DNA from: an uncultured Eubacterium sp.
GTDB taxonomy: Bacteria; Bacillota; Clostridia; Lachnospirales; Lachnospiraceae
Assembly: GCA_900552795.1 (NCBI GenBank)
Contig: USBB01000055.1
Span: forward strand, 1-6,623
Direction of reading: 5' to 3'
DNA length: 6,623 nucleotides
The notes beneath the pieces are model-generated. The model did no database searches and was not told where the DNA came from. It saw nothing but the letters and a program-made list of their open reading frames with translations. This document shows positions 1-5,753 of this stretch, one piece after another (position 1 is the stretch's first letter; the number at the start of each line of letters is the position of its first letter). A program made the position numbers and the translations under genes.

Positions 1-4
1 TGCC

Positions 5-64
5 AAGCCTCCTTAAAATATTATCTTGTGAATAATTCACAGAACATATTTTATCGCAAGGCTT
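5..64. repeat. Nested imperfect palindrome at left edge
   Basis: Three nested inverted arms can be read: AAGCCT (5-10) with AGGCTT (59-64), TAAAATA (14-20) with TATTTTA (47-53), and a central perfect TGTGAA-TAA-TTCACA (27-41). The arms are separated by short unpaired stretches. It lies downstream of the broken TPR-like gene and just upstream, on the minus strand, of an AAGGAGG sequence. It could be a protein-binding operator (central part), a leader RNA hairpin that partly hides the ribosome binding site, or a decayed mobile-element end. The pairing is seen directly; the role is inferred. Confidence 0.5.
8..14 (-). promoter_or_regulatory. Strong Shine-Dalgarno for a gene beyond the left edge
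   Basis: On the minus strand this reads AAGGAGG, a near-perfect Shine-Dalgarno, followed by seven bases up to the window edge. A start codon would be expected within a few bases beyond position 1. Part of the sequence lies in the outer arm of the palindrome at 5-64, so its accessibility could depend on RNA folding. Confidence 0.45.
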
Positions 65-109
65 TTAAAAATGGAATAGATTTTACCAAACGACAGTTTT
101 CAAAAAGGC

Positions 110-849
110 TTATCTGTCAAAAATTAATTTCTCCCACGGTTCATATCCTGCCATGTAGCCGAATTCTTCCTCATTTCTGAATCCTTCAAGAAGTTTTTCT
201 TTTACACCATCTAATATAGCTTCATCAATATCTCTGAACTTCATATGCTTATATAAACCGGACTTTCTAAAATCATACATAGTACCCACATTATCAAGAA
301 GATGTTTTACCACCTTATATGTTCCCTCTACATCTTTCCCTGCACATACAATATCAAGCATTGGCGAATACTCATTATATTTTCCCATTTCCAATGTATG
401 GGCAACTGCCTGTACTTTCCCTGACAGAAATCTCGCATAACCGATATCATTTTCCCGCAATGCCAGTCCAGCCATTGTGGAAAGAACAAAATTAAGTGTA
501 CTAAAGCCGTAAAAAATAACATTTTCATATTTCTCATATGCTTCTTTGATTTTTCCCTGCTCATGGAGTAATCTTCCCTGATAATAACTTTTCATAGGAT
601 CGTGTTCTGAAAAATAGTCCAGATATTTTTCCGCCTTGGTGTAATTCTTCTTACGTAAATAAAATCCAAATAAGGAATCTGCTGCATGATGCTGTATCTC
701 TTCATTCTCATCATGTAATGCCAGCTCATACCATGCGTTAATCTGCTTATCATATTTTTCCGGATTTCTTCCAACTCTACAATCGTATCATCCCCAAAAT
801 CTTCGTCATTAAAATCAAGTTGACAATCGTTTTTTGTATGAATTTTCAA
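110..849 (-). pseudogene. Truncated, frameshifted TPR-like helical repeat protein
   Basis: The sequence reads as one protein only if a frame change is allowed at about 754-768. The upstream frame (849 to about 766) encodes an acidic stretch ending in LEEIR. The downstream frame, from NPEKYDKQINAWYELAL to the stop at 110-112, continues the same protein. The ATG at 595 is therefore internal, since the downstream frame stays open and protein-like up to the TGA at 788-790. The body shows at least two TPR-like helical pairs with A-x-x-Y and G-x-x-x-x-A spacing (ADSLFGFYLRKKNYTKAEKY and YYQGRLLHEQGKIKEAYEKY). The 5' end is missing or displaced: the frame runs directly into the stop codon of the upstream gene at 851, and only a TTG at 847-849 without a good ribosome binding site could serve as start. 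Related proteins often carry an N-terminal DNA-binding domain, but none is visible here. Probably a dead host gene cut by an insertion. Confidence 0.7.
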
Positions 850-850
850 T

Positions 851-2053
851 TTAATAGTAATCGTAATATGATGCCATTTCTGCTTCATAATCCTTAATTT
901 CACTTAGCATACTATCAACAGCATCCAAAAAATTGCATAGTTCTTCAAAACAAGAAGCTACATTCTCTATGTCTAATATCTTTTCTTCTGAAAAGTAAAC
1001 CTGCAAATTTTTATTACATGGATACCTAAACAAATCAGAACTTTGGTCAAAATCATGAAACGCTTGGATATACTGTGTTGTATCATTTAAAGTAGTATCA
1101 TCATCTGGTGCATTGGAATATTTGTCAACTTCATCGACAATACTGTTCCAAAGTCCAAGTATGCTATGCTTTTTTCGTCGAAGTATCTTCAACGCCTTTG
1201 TTCTCTCTATGTGGCTATCTTCAATAATTATCCTTTTTAAACCAAGCTCAACTGCATTACGATACATATAGCACATTGGCATAAACAATTCTTTTTTATT
1301 GTCGTCCACAATTTTTTCTTTTAAAAAATTCCCTACTTCTTCATACGAGGAATAGTAAGGGTAAAACGAATGCTGTGCATATTTATAGCCGACAACGCTT
1401 TGCTGGTAGTAATGTCCACCTTCAATAATTAACTGTGGTGAATATGCTTCATATTCCTGCTCTGTAAAATTTCCCGTCTTATATAGCTCACTCAAAATAT
1501 TAAAGGCTTTATTCATATTATCATGAGTTGCCGCTAAAGAAATATGCGTCTGCTTATCAAATAAAACATTAAGATTATTGCCAAAAGGATAACGGAACAT
1601 ATCAGATTCTTTATCAATCCTTGAAATATCCGCTAAATATTTCCATAACCAGTTAGCATTATCGTTATCTGTATATTCTAAATCTTTTAGCTCTAATAAT
1701 TTGTCATACCCTTGTTTAAGGTCATGCCGTATGTCACCGATTATCAACTTTCTATCATTTTCCGCTGTGACAATCTTAAATATATTTGCCTTCAAAAGAA
1801 GTTCCATGCTTTGTCTATATAAATAGACCATCGCAAAATACCATAAATCAAGTTTTTCTATATCACCGTTTTCTGCTGCATCTTCGCCCAAATAATGAAT
1901 TACGCTCTCTGCCGCATTGAAAAAATCTTCTGCATATTTATTAAAGTCGTCTGCCAAGTTACCACTGTTTAATAATGTTATTGAGAATGGGCTGTTTTTA
2001 TCTATATGATATAATGACATATTAGGGCGTATCCATTTGAAATCATAATCCAC
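851..2053 (-). CDS. Internally duplicated HEPN-like helical protein (400 aa)
   Basis: Starts at GTG (2051-2053) with GAGGAGG seven bases upstream. The protein holds two copies of one module, at about residues 35-190 and 236-388. Each has a helix with a YR pair and conserved ELxLK pattern (YRQSMELLLKA at 79-89; YRNAVELGLKR at 264-274), then a helix with His (RHDLKQGYDKLLEL from 109; KKHSILGLWNSIVDEV from 294), then an FRYP signature (S150-D-M-FRYP at 153-156; S339-D-L-FRYP at 342-345) followed by NLxVxF. The R/E/K helix followed by an H-D-L helix resembles non-catalytic or divergent HEPN proteins; no clear RX4-6H RNase motif is present. The linker (195-235) is rich in Tyr. No signal peptide or membrane segment, so it is likely cytoplasmic. 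It follows the SEC-C protein gene by 30 bases and is almost certainly co-transcribed, which suggests a partner, regulator or antitoxin role. Function unknown; the HEPN assignment is by pattern only. Confidence 0.85.
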   Translation of the reverse strand: MDYDFKWIRPNMSLYHIDKNSPFSITLLNSGNLADDFNKYAEDFFNAAESVIHYLGEDAAENGDIEKLDLWYFAMVYLYRQSMELLLKANIFKIVTAENDRKLIIGDIRHDLKQGYDKLLELKDLEYTDNDNANWLWKYLADISRIDKESDMFRYPFGNNLNVLFDKQTHISLAATHDNMNKAFNILSELYKTGNFTEQEYEAYSPQLIIEGGHYYQQSVVGYKYAQHSFYPYYSSYEEVGNFLKEKIVDDNKKELFMPMCYMYRNAVELGLKRIIIEDSHIERTKALKILRRKKHSILGLWNSIVDEVDKYSNAPDDDTTLNDTTQYIQAFHDFDQSSDLFRYPCNKNLQVYFSEEKILDIENVASCFEELCNFLDAVDSMLSEIKDYEAEMASYYDYY

Positions 2054-2060
2054 ACTTGTA

Positions 2061-2067
2061 CCTCCTC
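2061..2067 (-). promoter_or_regulatory. Ribosome binding site that fixes a GTG start
   Basis: The minus strand reads GAGGAGG, seven bases before GTG at 2051-2053. The spacing is ideal and the first ATG in frame would be residue 12, which lacks a comparable site, so GTG is chosen as the start of the duplicated HEPN-like protein. Confidence 0.8.
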
Positions 2068-2083
2068 GCCATATAAAGACTTA

Positions 2084-3439
2084 TTATTTACCGCAACATC
2101 GTTTATATTTTTTTCCACTGCCACACGGACAAGGTTCGTTTCTTCCGATTTTCTTTTTCTTTTGCTGTTGCTCATCCACTCTTATTTTACTGGCAACAAA
2201 ACTCGGAGCAATCCCCTTTTGTATAAAATCTATTTTTCTCAAGTTATATACTAACTCTAATACATAAAATATAATGCGGAAATTTTCTATACATAAATCC
2301 GCAAAATCTATTAAATACAAATCAACAGACTTATTTCTGTCTTTGAAAGTAATCAATTGTGTTTCATAGTCAATATCACTATCAAAATGTTGGATGGCGT
2401 TTCTAACTCGGTTGTTCAAACTACTAATAGGTTTGCCAAATGGTTCTTTTTCGTCTACATATCCATTTTTCATTTTATTTCCGTTAGATTCCCTAATAAA
2501 ATCTTGATAGGTCTTGCCATTAACACATTTTGTTGAATCATTCCGAACAAAAATGTTATTAAGTCCCAAAATCACTTTAAGATTATCAAATATCCACTCA
2601 TAACTTTTGGCATAAAAATCTGTTAGCTCATCAAAATTAGCCGTCATAATGCCAAATTGATTTTTATCAACATTTTCAAGACAATCTCCATTTTTTAGAG
2701 CTATTACGGGAATTAATTGCTCATATACCTTAGCAAATAACTCAATTAGTTTGAATCCTTTTGTTTCAATGCTATTGAAATCAATCTTGCTGTTAGCAAT
2801 AAATTCGCTAATCTGGGTAAGATAATTTCTATCCTCAATTACTAATTGTCCTATTTTCGTATACTCTCCTAAAGTATCTTTGCCAATAATGATTGAAATG
2901 CCTGTTGTGGTTAGCAAAAGTTGGTGTAACGCTACTGCCGCATCAAAGTTGTTTTTTACTTCTGAAAAAGGAATATACGGGTACTGTTTAATCATGTCCG
3001 TAACCCTTGCAAAGAGTATCTTATCTTGGTTATTCCAAAATAACTCAAAATTTTGTTTCATCTCACTCAATCCAGACTTAACAAAATTAGCAAAATACAT
3101 GGTTTTTTGTGTTTCCTCTATTGCCTTTTCATTACTCCCGTAAAGTAAAAGATTTCGCATATATGGAGAAAGCTCAATTTCATTTAGTTTTTTGTGGGTG
3201 GCTTTTCTGGTAGGGAATTCGGCTGATAATTCAACCGAGTAAAATTCCTCATCATCACATTGTACAATATCAGCATTTTCAACATTGATATTATTATCTT
3301 CTACAAAAACTTTTCCATATATAGTAGAATGACACTTGGGGCAACGGACATGAAAAGGAATATCAAATAATCCAATTTGAACACGAAGATTTATCTTCAT
3401 TTTACAAGCATTACACTGAACAAACACATTATTGACCAT
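2084..3439 (-). CDS. Zinc ribbon - HEPN-like - SEC-C protein (451 aa)
   Basis: Starts at ATG with GAGAGGAGG six bases upstream. The N-terminus is a zinc ribbon with C9-x2-C12 and C33-x2-C36. The long middle part (about 85-410) is mostly helical and soluble. At 344-352 it holds R-V-R-N-A-I-Q-H-F; R346-N347...H351 is an exact RNxxxH, the RX4-6H catalytic signature of HEPN ribonucleases, followed by an acidic stretch. The C-terminus is a SEC-C zinc motif (432-451: G-R-N-E-P-C-P-C-G-S-G-K-K-Y-K-R-C-C) after a Lys run. SEC-C motifs occur in SecA but also as add-ons in many accessory and defence proteins, where they are thought to bind nucleic acid or protein. No SecA ATPase motifs are present. Likely role, by inference: a cytoplasmic RNA-targeting effector with its partner encoded 30 bases downstream. 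The HEPN call rests on one motif in a plausible helix, so it is moderate; both zinc motifs are clear. Confidence 0.88.
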   Translation of the reverse strand: MVNNVFVQCNACKMKINLRVQIGLFDIPFHVRCPKCHSTIYGKVFVEDNNINVENADIVQCDDEEFYSVELSAEFPTRKATHKKLNEIELSPYMRNLLLYGSNEKAIEETQKTMYFANFVKSGLSEMKQNFELFWNNQDKILFARVTDMIKQYPYIPFSEVKNNFDAAVALHQLLLTTTGISIIIGKDTLGEYTKIGQLVIEDRNYLTQISEFIANSKIDFNSIETKGFKLIELFAKVYEQLIPVIALKNGDCLENVDKNQFGIMTANFDELTDFYAKSYEWIFDNLKVILGLNNIFVRNDSTKCVNGKTYQDFIRESNGNKMKNGYVDEKEPFGKPISSLNNRVRNAIQHFDSDIDYETQLITFKDRNKSVDLYLIDFADLCIENFRIIFYVLELVYNLRKIDFIQKGIAPSFVASKIRVDEQQQKKKKIGRNEPCPCGSGKKYKRCCGK

Positions 3440-3445
3440 ATTTTA

Positions 3446-3454
3446 CCTCCTCTC
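3446..3454 (-). promoter_or_regulatory. Ribosome binding site of the SEC-C protein gene
   Basis: The minus strand reads GAGAGGAGG, six bases upstream of ATG at 3437-3439. It is the strongest ribosome binding site in the window, suggesting efficient translation of this gene. Confidence 0.8.
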
Positions 3455-3463
3455 GTTTTTATA

Positions 3464-3469
3464 ATTATA
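3464..3469 (-). promoter_or_regulatory. Candidate -10 box for the SEC-C/HEPN pair
   Basis: The minus strand has a perfect TATAAT here, 24 bases upstream of the start codon. No good -35 hexamer lies at the right distance. Just upstream, TTTCC-TAC-GGAAA (3474-3486 on the plus strand) is a small inverted repeat that could be an operator. The box lies after the probable terminator at 3514-3540, which supports independent transcription of the downstream pair. The leader would be very short. Confidence 0.4.
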
Positions 3470-3509
3470 TCAGTTTCCTACGGAAAACTCCATAACTAAT
3501 ACCCATATG

Positions 3510-3540
3510 AAAAGCGGCATCAGCTCCACGCCAATGCCGC
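3510..3540 (-). terminator. Probable intrinsic terminator of the Pycsar-type operon
   Basis: Read as minus-strand RNA, GCGGCAUUGGC and GCUGAUGCCGC form an 11-bp stem (seven Watson-Crick pairs, two wobbles, two more Watson-Crick pairs) around the five-base loop GUGGA, followed at once by UUUU (3513-3510). It lies 46 bases past the stop codon of the membrane-effector gene. The stem is much more GC-rich than the surroundings. The U-tract is short, so termination may be partial. Confidence 0.65.
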
Positions 3541-3585
3541 CGTTGCTGTCTGTCAATGTGATGCTGTACTTCCATAATTTTCCTT

Positions 3586-4143
3586 CTATATTAACTGAAA
3601 TATCATACACACAAACCACAGAATAACTGTTGCTAATAAAAATTTTATTCCCTTGTTATACCATTTTGCTTTTAGACTACATATTTTCGAATTTGTATGT
3701 ATCTGTTCTTCTAAATCATCTATCATTTCTTTTTCGTCCATATCTTTTACGGCACTCTTATAATTCTCCAATGTCATATTTCCAATAGAGCCAAAGAAAA
3801 AAATAGATGGTGCACTATTAAGATTTTTCACTCTTGCAATAATAGATAACATAAAACATAAAATAGAAATAAAGCTTGATAAATATAGCAGTGCAACCAG
3901 AATGGCTGCAATAATTTCTCCTCCAGATAATTCTGCCAGTTTTGATACCTCTGTTATTCTTTCAAATGCACTGGGCATGCCCTTTTCAAATATAACACCT
4001 ATTAAAACTCCTGCTAATGCTAATGCAAATGAAACCTTGGTATCCATATTTCCTATCCATGTATTTATGATACCCAGTGTTTCATAAGCATCTTCTTTTT
4101 TAAACGCTCTATTTTCTTGCTGTTGATTGTCATTCTGTGCCAT
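3586..4143 (-). CDS. pycTM: Pycsar effector membrane protein, PycTM-like (DUF5706 family)
   Basis: A 185-residue protein with a polar, Gln-rich N-terminus (1-20), a helix ending in the family-like N-M-D-T-K (32-36), and three hydrophobic segments at about 36-53, 77-103 and 166-184. Between the second and third lies an amphipathic cytoplasmic stretch beginning S-I-F-F-F-G (113-118) and containing E-N-Y-K (126-129), D-L-E-E-Q-I-H (143-149) and K-A-K-W-Y (158-162). This resembles the DUF5706 pattern of Pycsar TM effectors. In known Pycsar systems the partner cyclase makes cCMP or cUMP on infection and the TM effector then impairs the inner membrane. ATG is chosen because AAGGGGA sits nine bases upstream. 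The start lies 3 bases after the cyclase stop, so the two are translationally coupled. Without the neighbouring cyclase it would be only a generic small membrane protein; with it the call is strong. Confidence 0.85.
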   Translation of the reverse strand: MAQNDNQQQENRAFKKEDAYETLGIINTWIGNMDTKVSFALALAGVLIGVIFEKGMPSAFERITEVSKLAELSGGEIIAAILVALLYLSSFISILCFMLSIIARVKNLNSAPSIFFFGSIGNMTLENYKSAVKDMDEKEMIDDLEEQIHTNSKICSLKAKWYNKGIKFLLATVILWFVCMIFQLI

Positions 4144-4146
4144 AAT

Positions 4147-5577
4147 TTAAAATCCCCTTATTTTCTTCAATTTACTAATTTTTTCTTCATAATCTTTTAT
4201 ATGTTCATATCGTATTTTATTATTTTTAAGGCTATTCTCCATTGCATCAATAACTTGCCAACCTAGATTCTGTTCACATGCCCATTTAAAAGTCGATTCA
4301 TTTATATATACCCATGTATCATTTTCCTTTGCCATACTAACCATATATCTATATGACGCACGATATCGCCCAAAGTAAGCATATATCTCAATAAATTCAA
4401 AAACACTATTATTTATTATATCTTCATTATATCCTTGCTTCTTTCCTAATTCATGATAAAATTCGTCTATATCTAACCATCTATTAATACCAATATTATC
4501 GATATATTCAAGTTGTCTACAAAATGACCCACTTATTATTTTTTTGACAAAAGAATATGTAGTCTCAATTTCCGTTTGTAGCTGTTCTTCCGCTTTTTCC
4601 CTTTCATTTATCGCCTTTATTTTTTCGTTATTTTCATTCGAAAACCTTCTCTTTAATTCATCATTTTCTTTCTTCAATCTTTCTTCTAAAATAGCTAATT
4701 CCCGTTCTCGTTGAACCAGACTATTTTTTAATCTCTCGATTTCTCTAATGCCATCTGCCAATCCTTCAAATGTATCCGATTCTACTGTTGTATCTTCTTC
4801 TATTTTGATTGGTTTTCCTAAATCCTCTGAAAACTCCAAATAATAATCCTTTGCCACATAGCCTTGGAATAATTTTCTTCCTTTATATTTTGCTGATTTT
4901 ACAAAAACTTCCCTGTACTCATCTGACATTTGCTTGAAAACATTATTTGAAATAAATATTTCTCCGCCAGATGCTATATCTGAATATTTGCTTGCATAAT
5001 TTGTTGTATTGCCAACCCATACACAATCCACTTCATTCTCTCTATTTTCATCACTTTCTAGGCCATACATACCAACTTGAGTGACAAGAACCTTTCCATA
5101 ATCAATACCAATACCACATTCAATAACTTTCCCATTAACATTAGTTTTCAAATATTTATTTAAGCTATAATCAATCACAGTCTGTAAACTTCTTGCCGCA
5201 TTGATTGCTTTATCTGCTGCACTATCCACTATACTCCCGTTTTTATCAATGGAGTCAATAAAGACACCCATAATTCTGTCACCCAGAAATTGTCTTGTAA
5301 CTCCTCCATTTTTTCTAACACAATCAACTGCCATTCTCATAAATGAACGATATATTTTAACCATACTTTTTGCTTGACTATTTTCCGTTAAGTGTGTTGA
5401 CTTACGAATATCGATAAATAGTATGGCTGCCATAATGGAATAGGTTTTATTATTATCTTCTAATTGCTCTATTGTTGGAGGCAATTCTGAATCTACTTCT
5501 ATTTGTTCAACAGTCTGTTCTGTTATATTTTTAATCCGCAAATCTACTTTGTCAAAATCATTTTTAGAAAATCCCAT
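4147..5577 (-). CDS. pycC: Class III nucleotide cyclase of a Pycsar-type defence system (PycC-like)
   Basis: A 476-residue soluble protein. The cyclase domain spans about 45-245. F-I-D-I-R (54-58) supplies metal-binding D56 and F-L-G-D-R (97-101) supplies D100. G-I-G-I-D-Y-G (155-161) is the usual G-x-G-x-x-x-G strand. G-N-T-T-N-Y-A-S-K (189-197) matches the GNTVNVASR catalytic block of adenylyl cyclases, with N193 kept but the transition-state Arg replaced by K197. The Lys and Asp that select adenine in adenylyl cyclases align with Q96 and V186, consistent with a non-purine substrate. A coiled coil (about 275-340) and a helical domain of unknown type (340-476) follow, containing W-V-Y (422-424) and G-W-Q-V-I-D-A (439-445). 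The gene is first in a two-gene operon with a DUF5706-like membrane effector, the Pycsar arrangement. Whether it makes cCMP or cUMP cannot be read from sequence alone. A purine cyclase is the alternative. Confidence 0.87.
   Translation of the reverse strand: MGFSKNDFDKVDLRIKNITEQTVEQIEVDSELPPTIEQLEDNNKTYSIMAAILFIDIRKSTHLTENSQAKSMVKIYRSFMRMAVDCVRKNGGVTRQFLGDRIMGVFIDSIDKNGSIVDSAADKAINAARSLQTVIDYSLNKYLKTNVNGKVIECGIGIDYGKVLVTQVGMYGLESDENRENEVDCVWVGNTTNYASKYSDIASGGEIFISNNVFKQMSDEYREVFVKSAKYKGRKLFQGYVAKDYYLEFSEDLGKPIKIEEDTTVESDTFEGLADGIREIERLKNSLVQRERELAILEERLKKENDELKRRFSNENNEKIKAINEREKAEEQLQTEIETTYSFVKKIISGSFCRQLEYIDNIGINRWLDIDEFYHELGKKQGYNEDIINNSVFEFIEIYAYFGRYRASYRYMVSMAKENDTWVYINESTFKWACEQNLGWQVIDAMENSLKNNKIRYEHIKDYEEKISKLKKIRGF
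4153..4159 (-). promoter_or_regulatory. Ribosome binding site of the membrane effector inside the cyclase-gene end
   Basis: The minus strand reads AAGGGGA within the last codons of the cyclase gene, nine bases upstream of the effector ATG. The overlap of this site with the cyclase 3' end points to translational coupling of the pair. Confidence 0.65.
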
Positions 5578-5592
5578 ACTTATTTTACTATT

Positions 5593-5598
5593 CTCCTC
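5593..5598 (-). promoter_or_regulatory. Distant ribosome binding site of the cyclase gene
   Basis: The minus strand reads GAGGAG, but 15 bases separate it from the ATG at 5575-5577, longer than the usual 5-10. No alternative ATG, GTG or TTG lies in frame between them; upstream the frame ends in a TAA. The next internal Met (residue 49) would remove a part of the domain. The ATG is therefore kept, and weak translation may keep cyclase levels low. Confidence 0.5.
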
Positions 5599-5642
5599 TA
5601 TATAATCAAGATAGCTTTTTTACACATTTTCACTTTGTCCAC

Positions 5643-5653
5643 GTATATTATAC
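5643..5653 (-). promoter_or_regulatory. Candidate promoter of the cyclase operon within a palindrome
   Basis: A perfect TATAAT (minus strand, 5652-5647) lies 70 bases upstream of the cyclase start. No convincing -35 hexamer is found 16-18 bases upstream. The box sits inside a perfect 11-base palindrome GTATA-T-TATAC (5643-5653), which might bind a repressor, though a TATA-rich palindrome can arise by chance. Confidence 0.4.
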
Positions 5654-5698
5654 AACCTTTTCTGCTTATTCGATAGTTCTAAAAATCCAGATAGCCAA

Positions 5699-5733
5699 AT
5701 AGCCGCCTATTCAAAAACTGAACAAACGGCTAT
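5699..5733 (-). terminator. Hairpin downstream of the recombinase remnant
   Basis: As minus-strand RNA, AUAGCCG-UUUG-UUCA and UGAA-UAGG-CGGCUAU pair along 15 positions (four in the middle are three G-U wobbles and one A-U) around a GUUUU loop. On the plus strand the middle four do not pair, so the fold favours the minus transcript, as expected for a terminator of the recombinase gene, whose original stop lies 21 bases upstream. After the stem there is only UUUGG and then a UUUUU some 14 bases on, so termination may be weak. AATAGCC is preceded by a second copy of ATAGCC at 5691-5696. Confidence 0.5.
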
Positions 5734-5753
5734 AATGGTATCCGATTTTATAT

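Noticed and set aside
328..564. Minus-strand open frame of 78 codons
   Set aside because: Out-of-frame shadow of the TPR-like remnant, which has the coherent helical-repeat reading.
592..903. Minus-strand open frame of 103 codons as a separate gene
   Set aside because: Only its middle part (849 to about 766) is meaningful, as the upstream portion of the frameshifted TPR-like gene. Its start overlaps the end of the HEPN-like gene and its end is out of frame.
2084..2170. SecA fragment, from the C-terminal SEC-C motif
   Set aside because: No SecA ATPase motifs appear in the 451 residues; the SEC-C motif is an add-on to an unrelated helical protein with its own N-terminal zinc ribbon.
2880..3143. 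Plus-strand open frame of 87 codons
   Set aside because: Lies wholly antisense to the SEC-C protein gene, with no recognisable domain or ribosome binding site.
3465..3575. A 36-codon minus-strand ORF starting MEVQHHIDRQ with AGAAGGA five bases upstream
   Set aside because: It contains the probable terminator hairpin and has no recognisable features; the neighbouring frame (WKYSITLTDSNGG and on) looks at least as protein-like, so neither reading can be supported.
3902..4087. Plus-strand open frame of 61 codons
   Set aside because: Antisense to the membrane effector gene; low-complexity composition, no start signal.
3586..5577. CBASS system
   Set aside because: The nucleotide synthase is a class III cyclase (FIDIR, FLGD, GNTTNYASK), not a CD-NTase with a GS-x-DxD active site.
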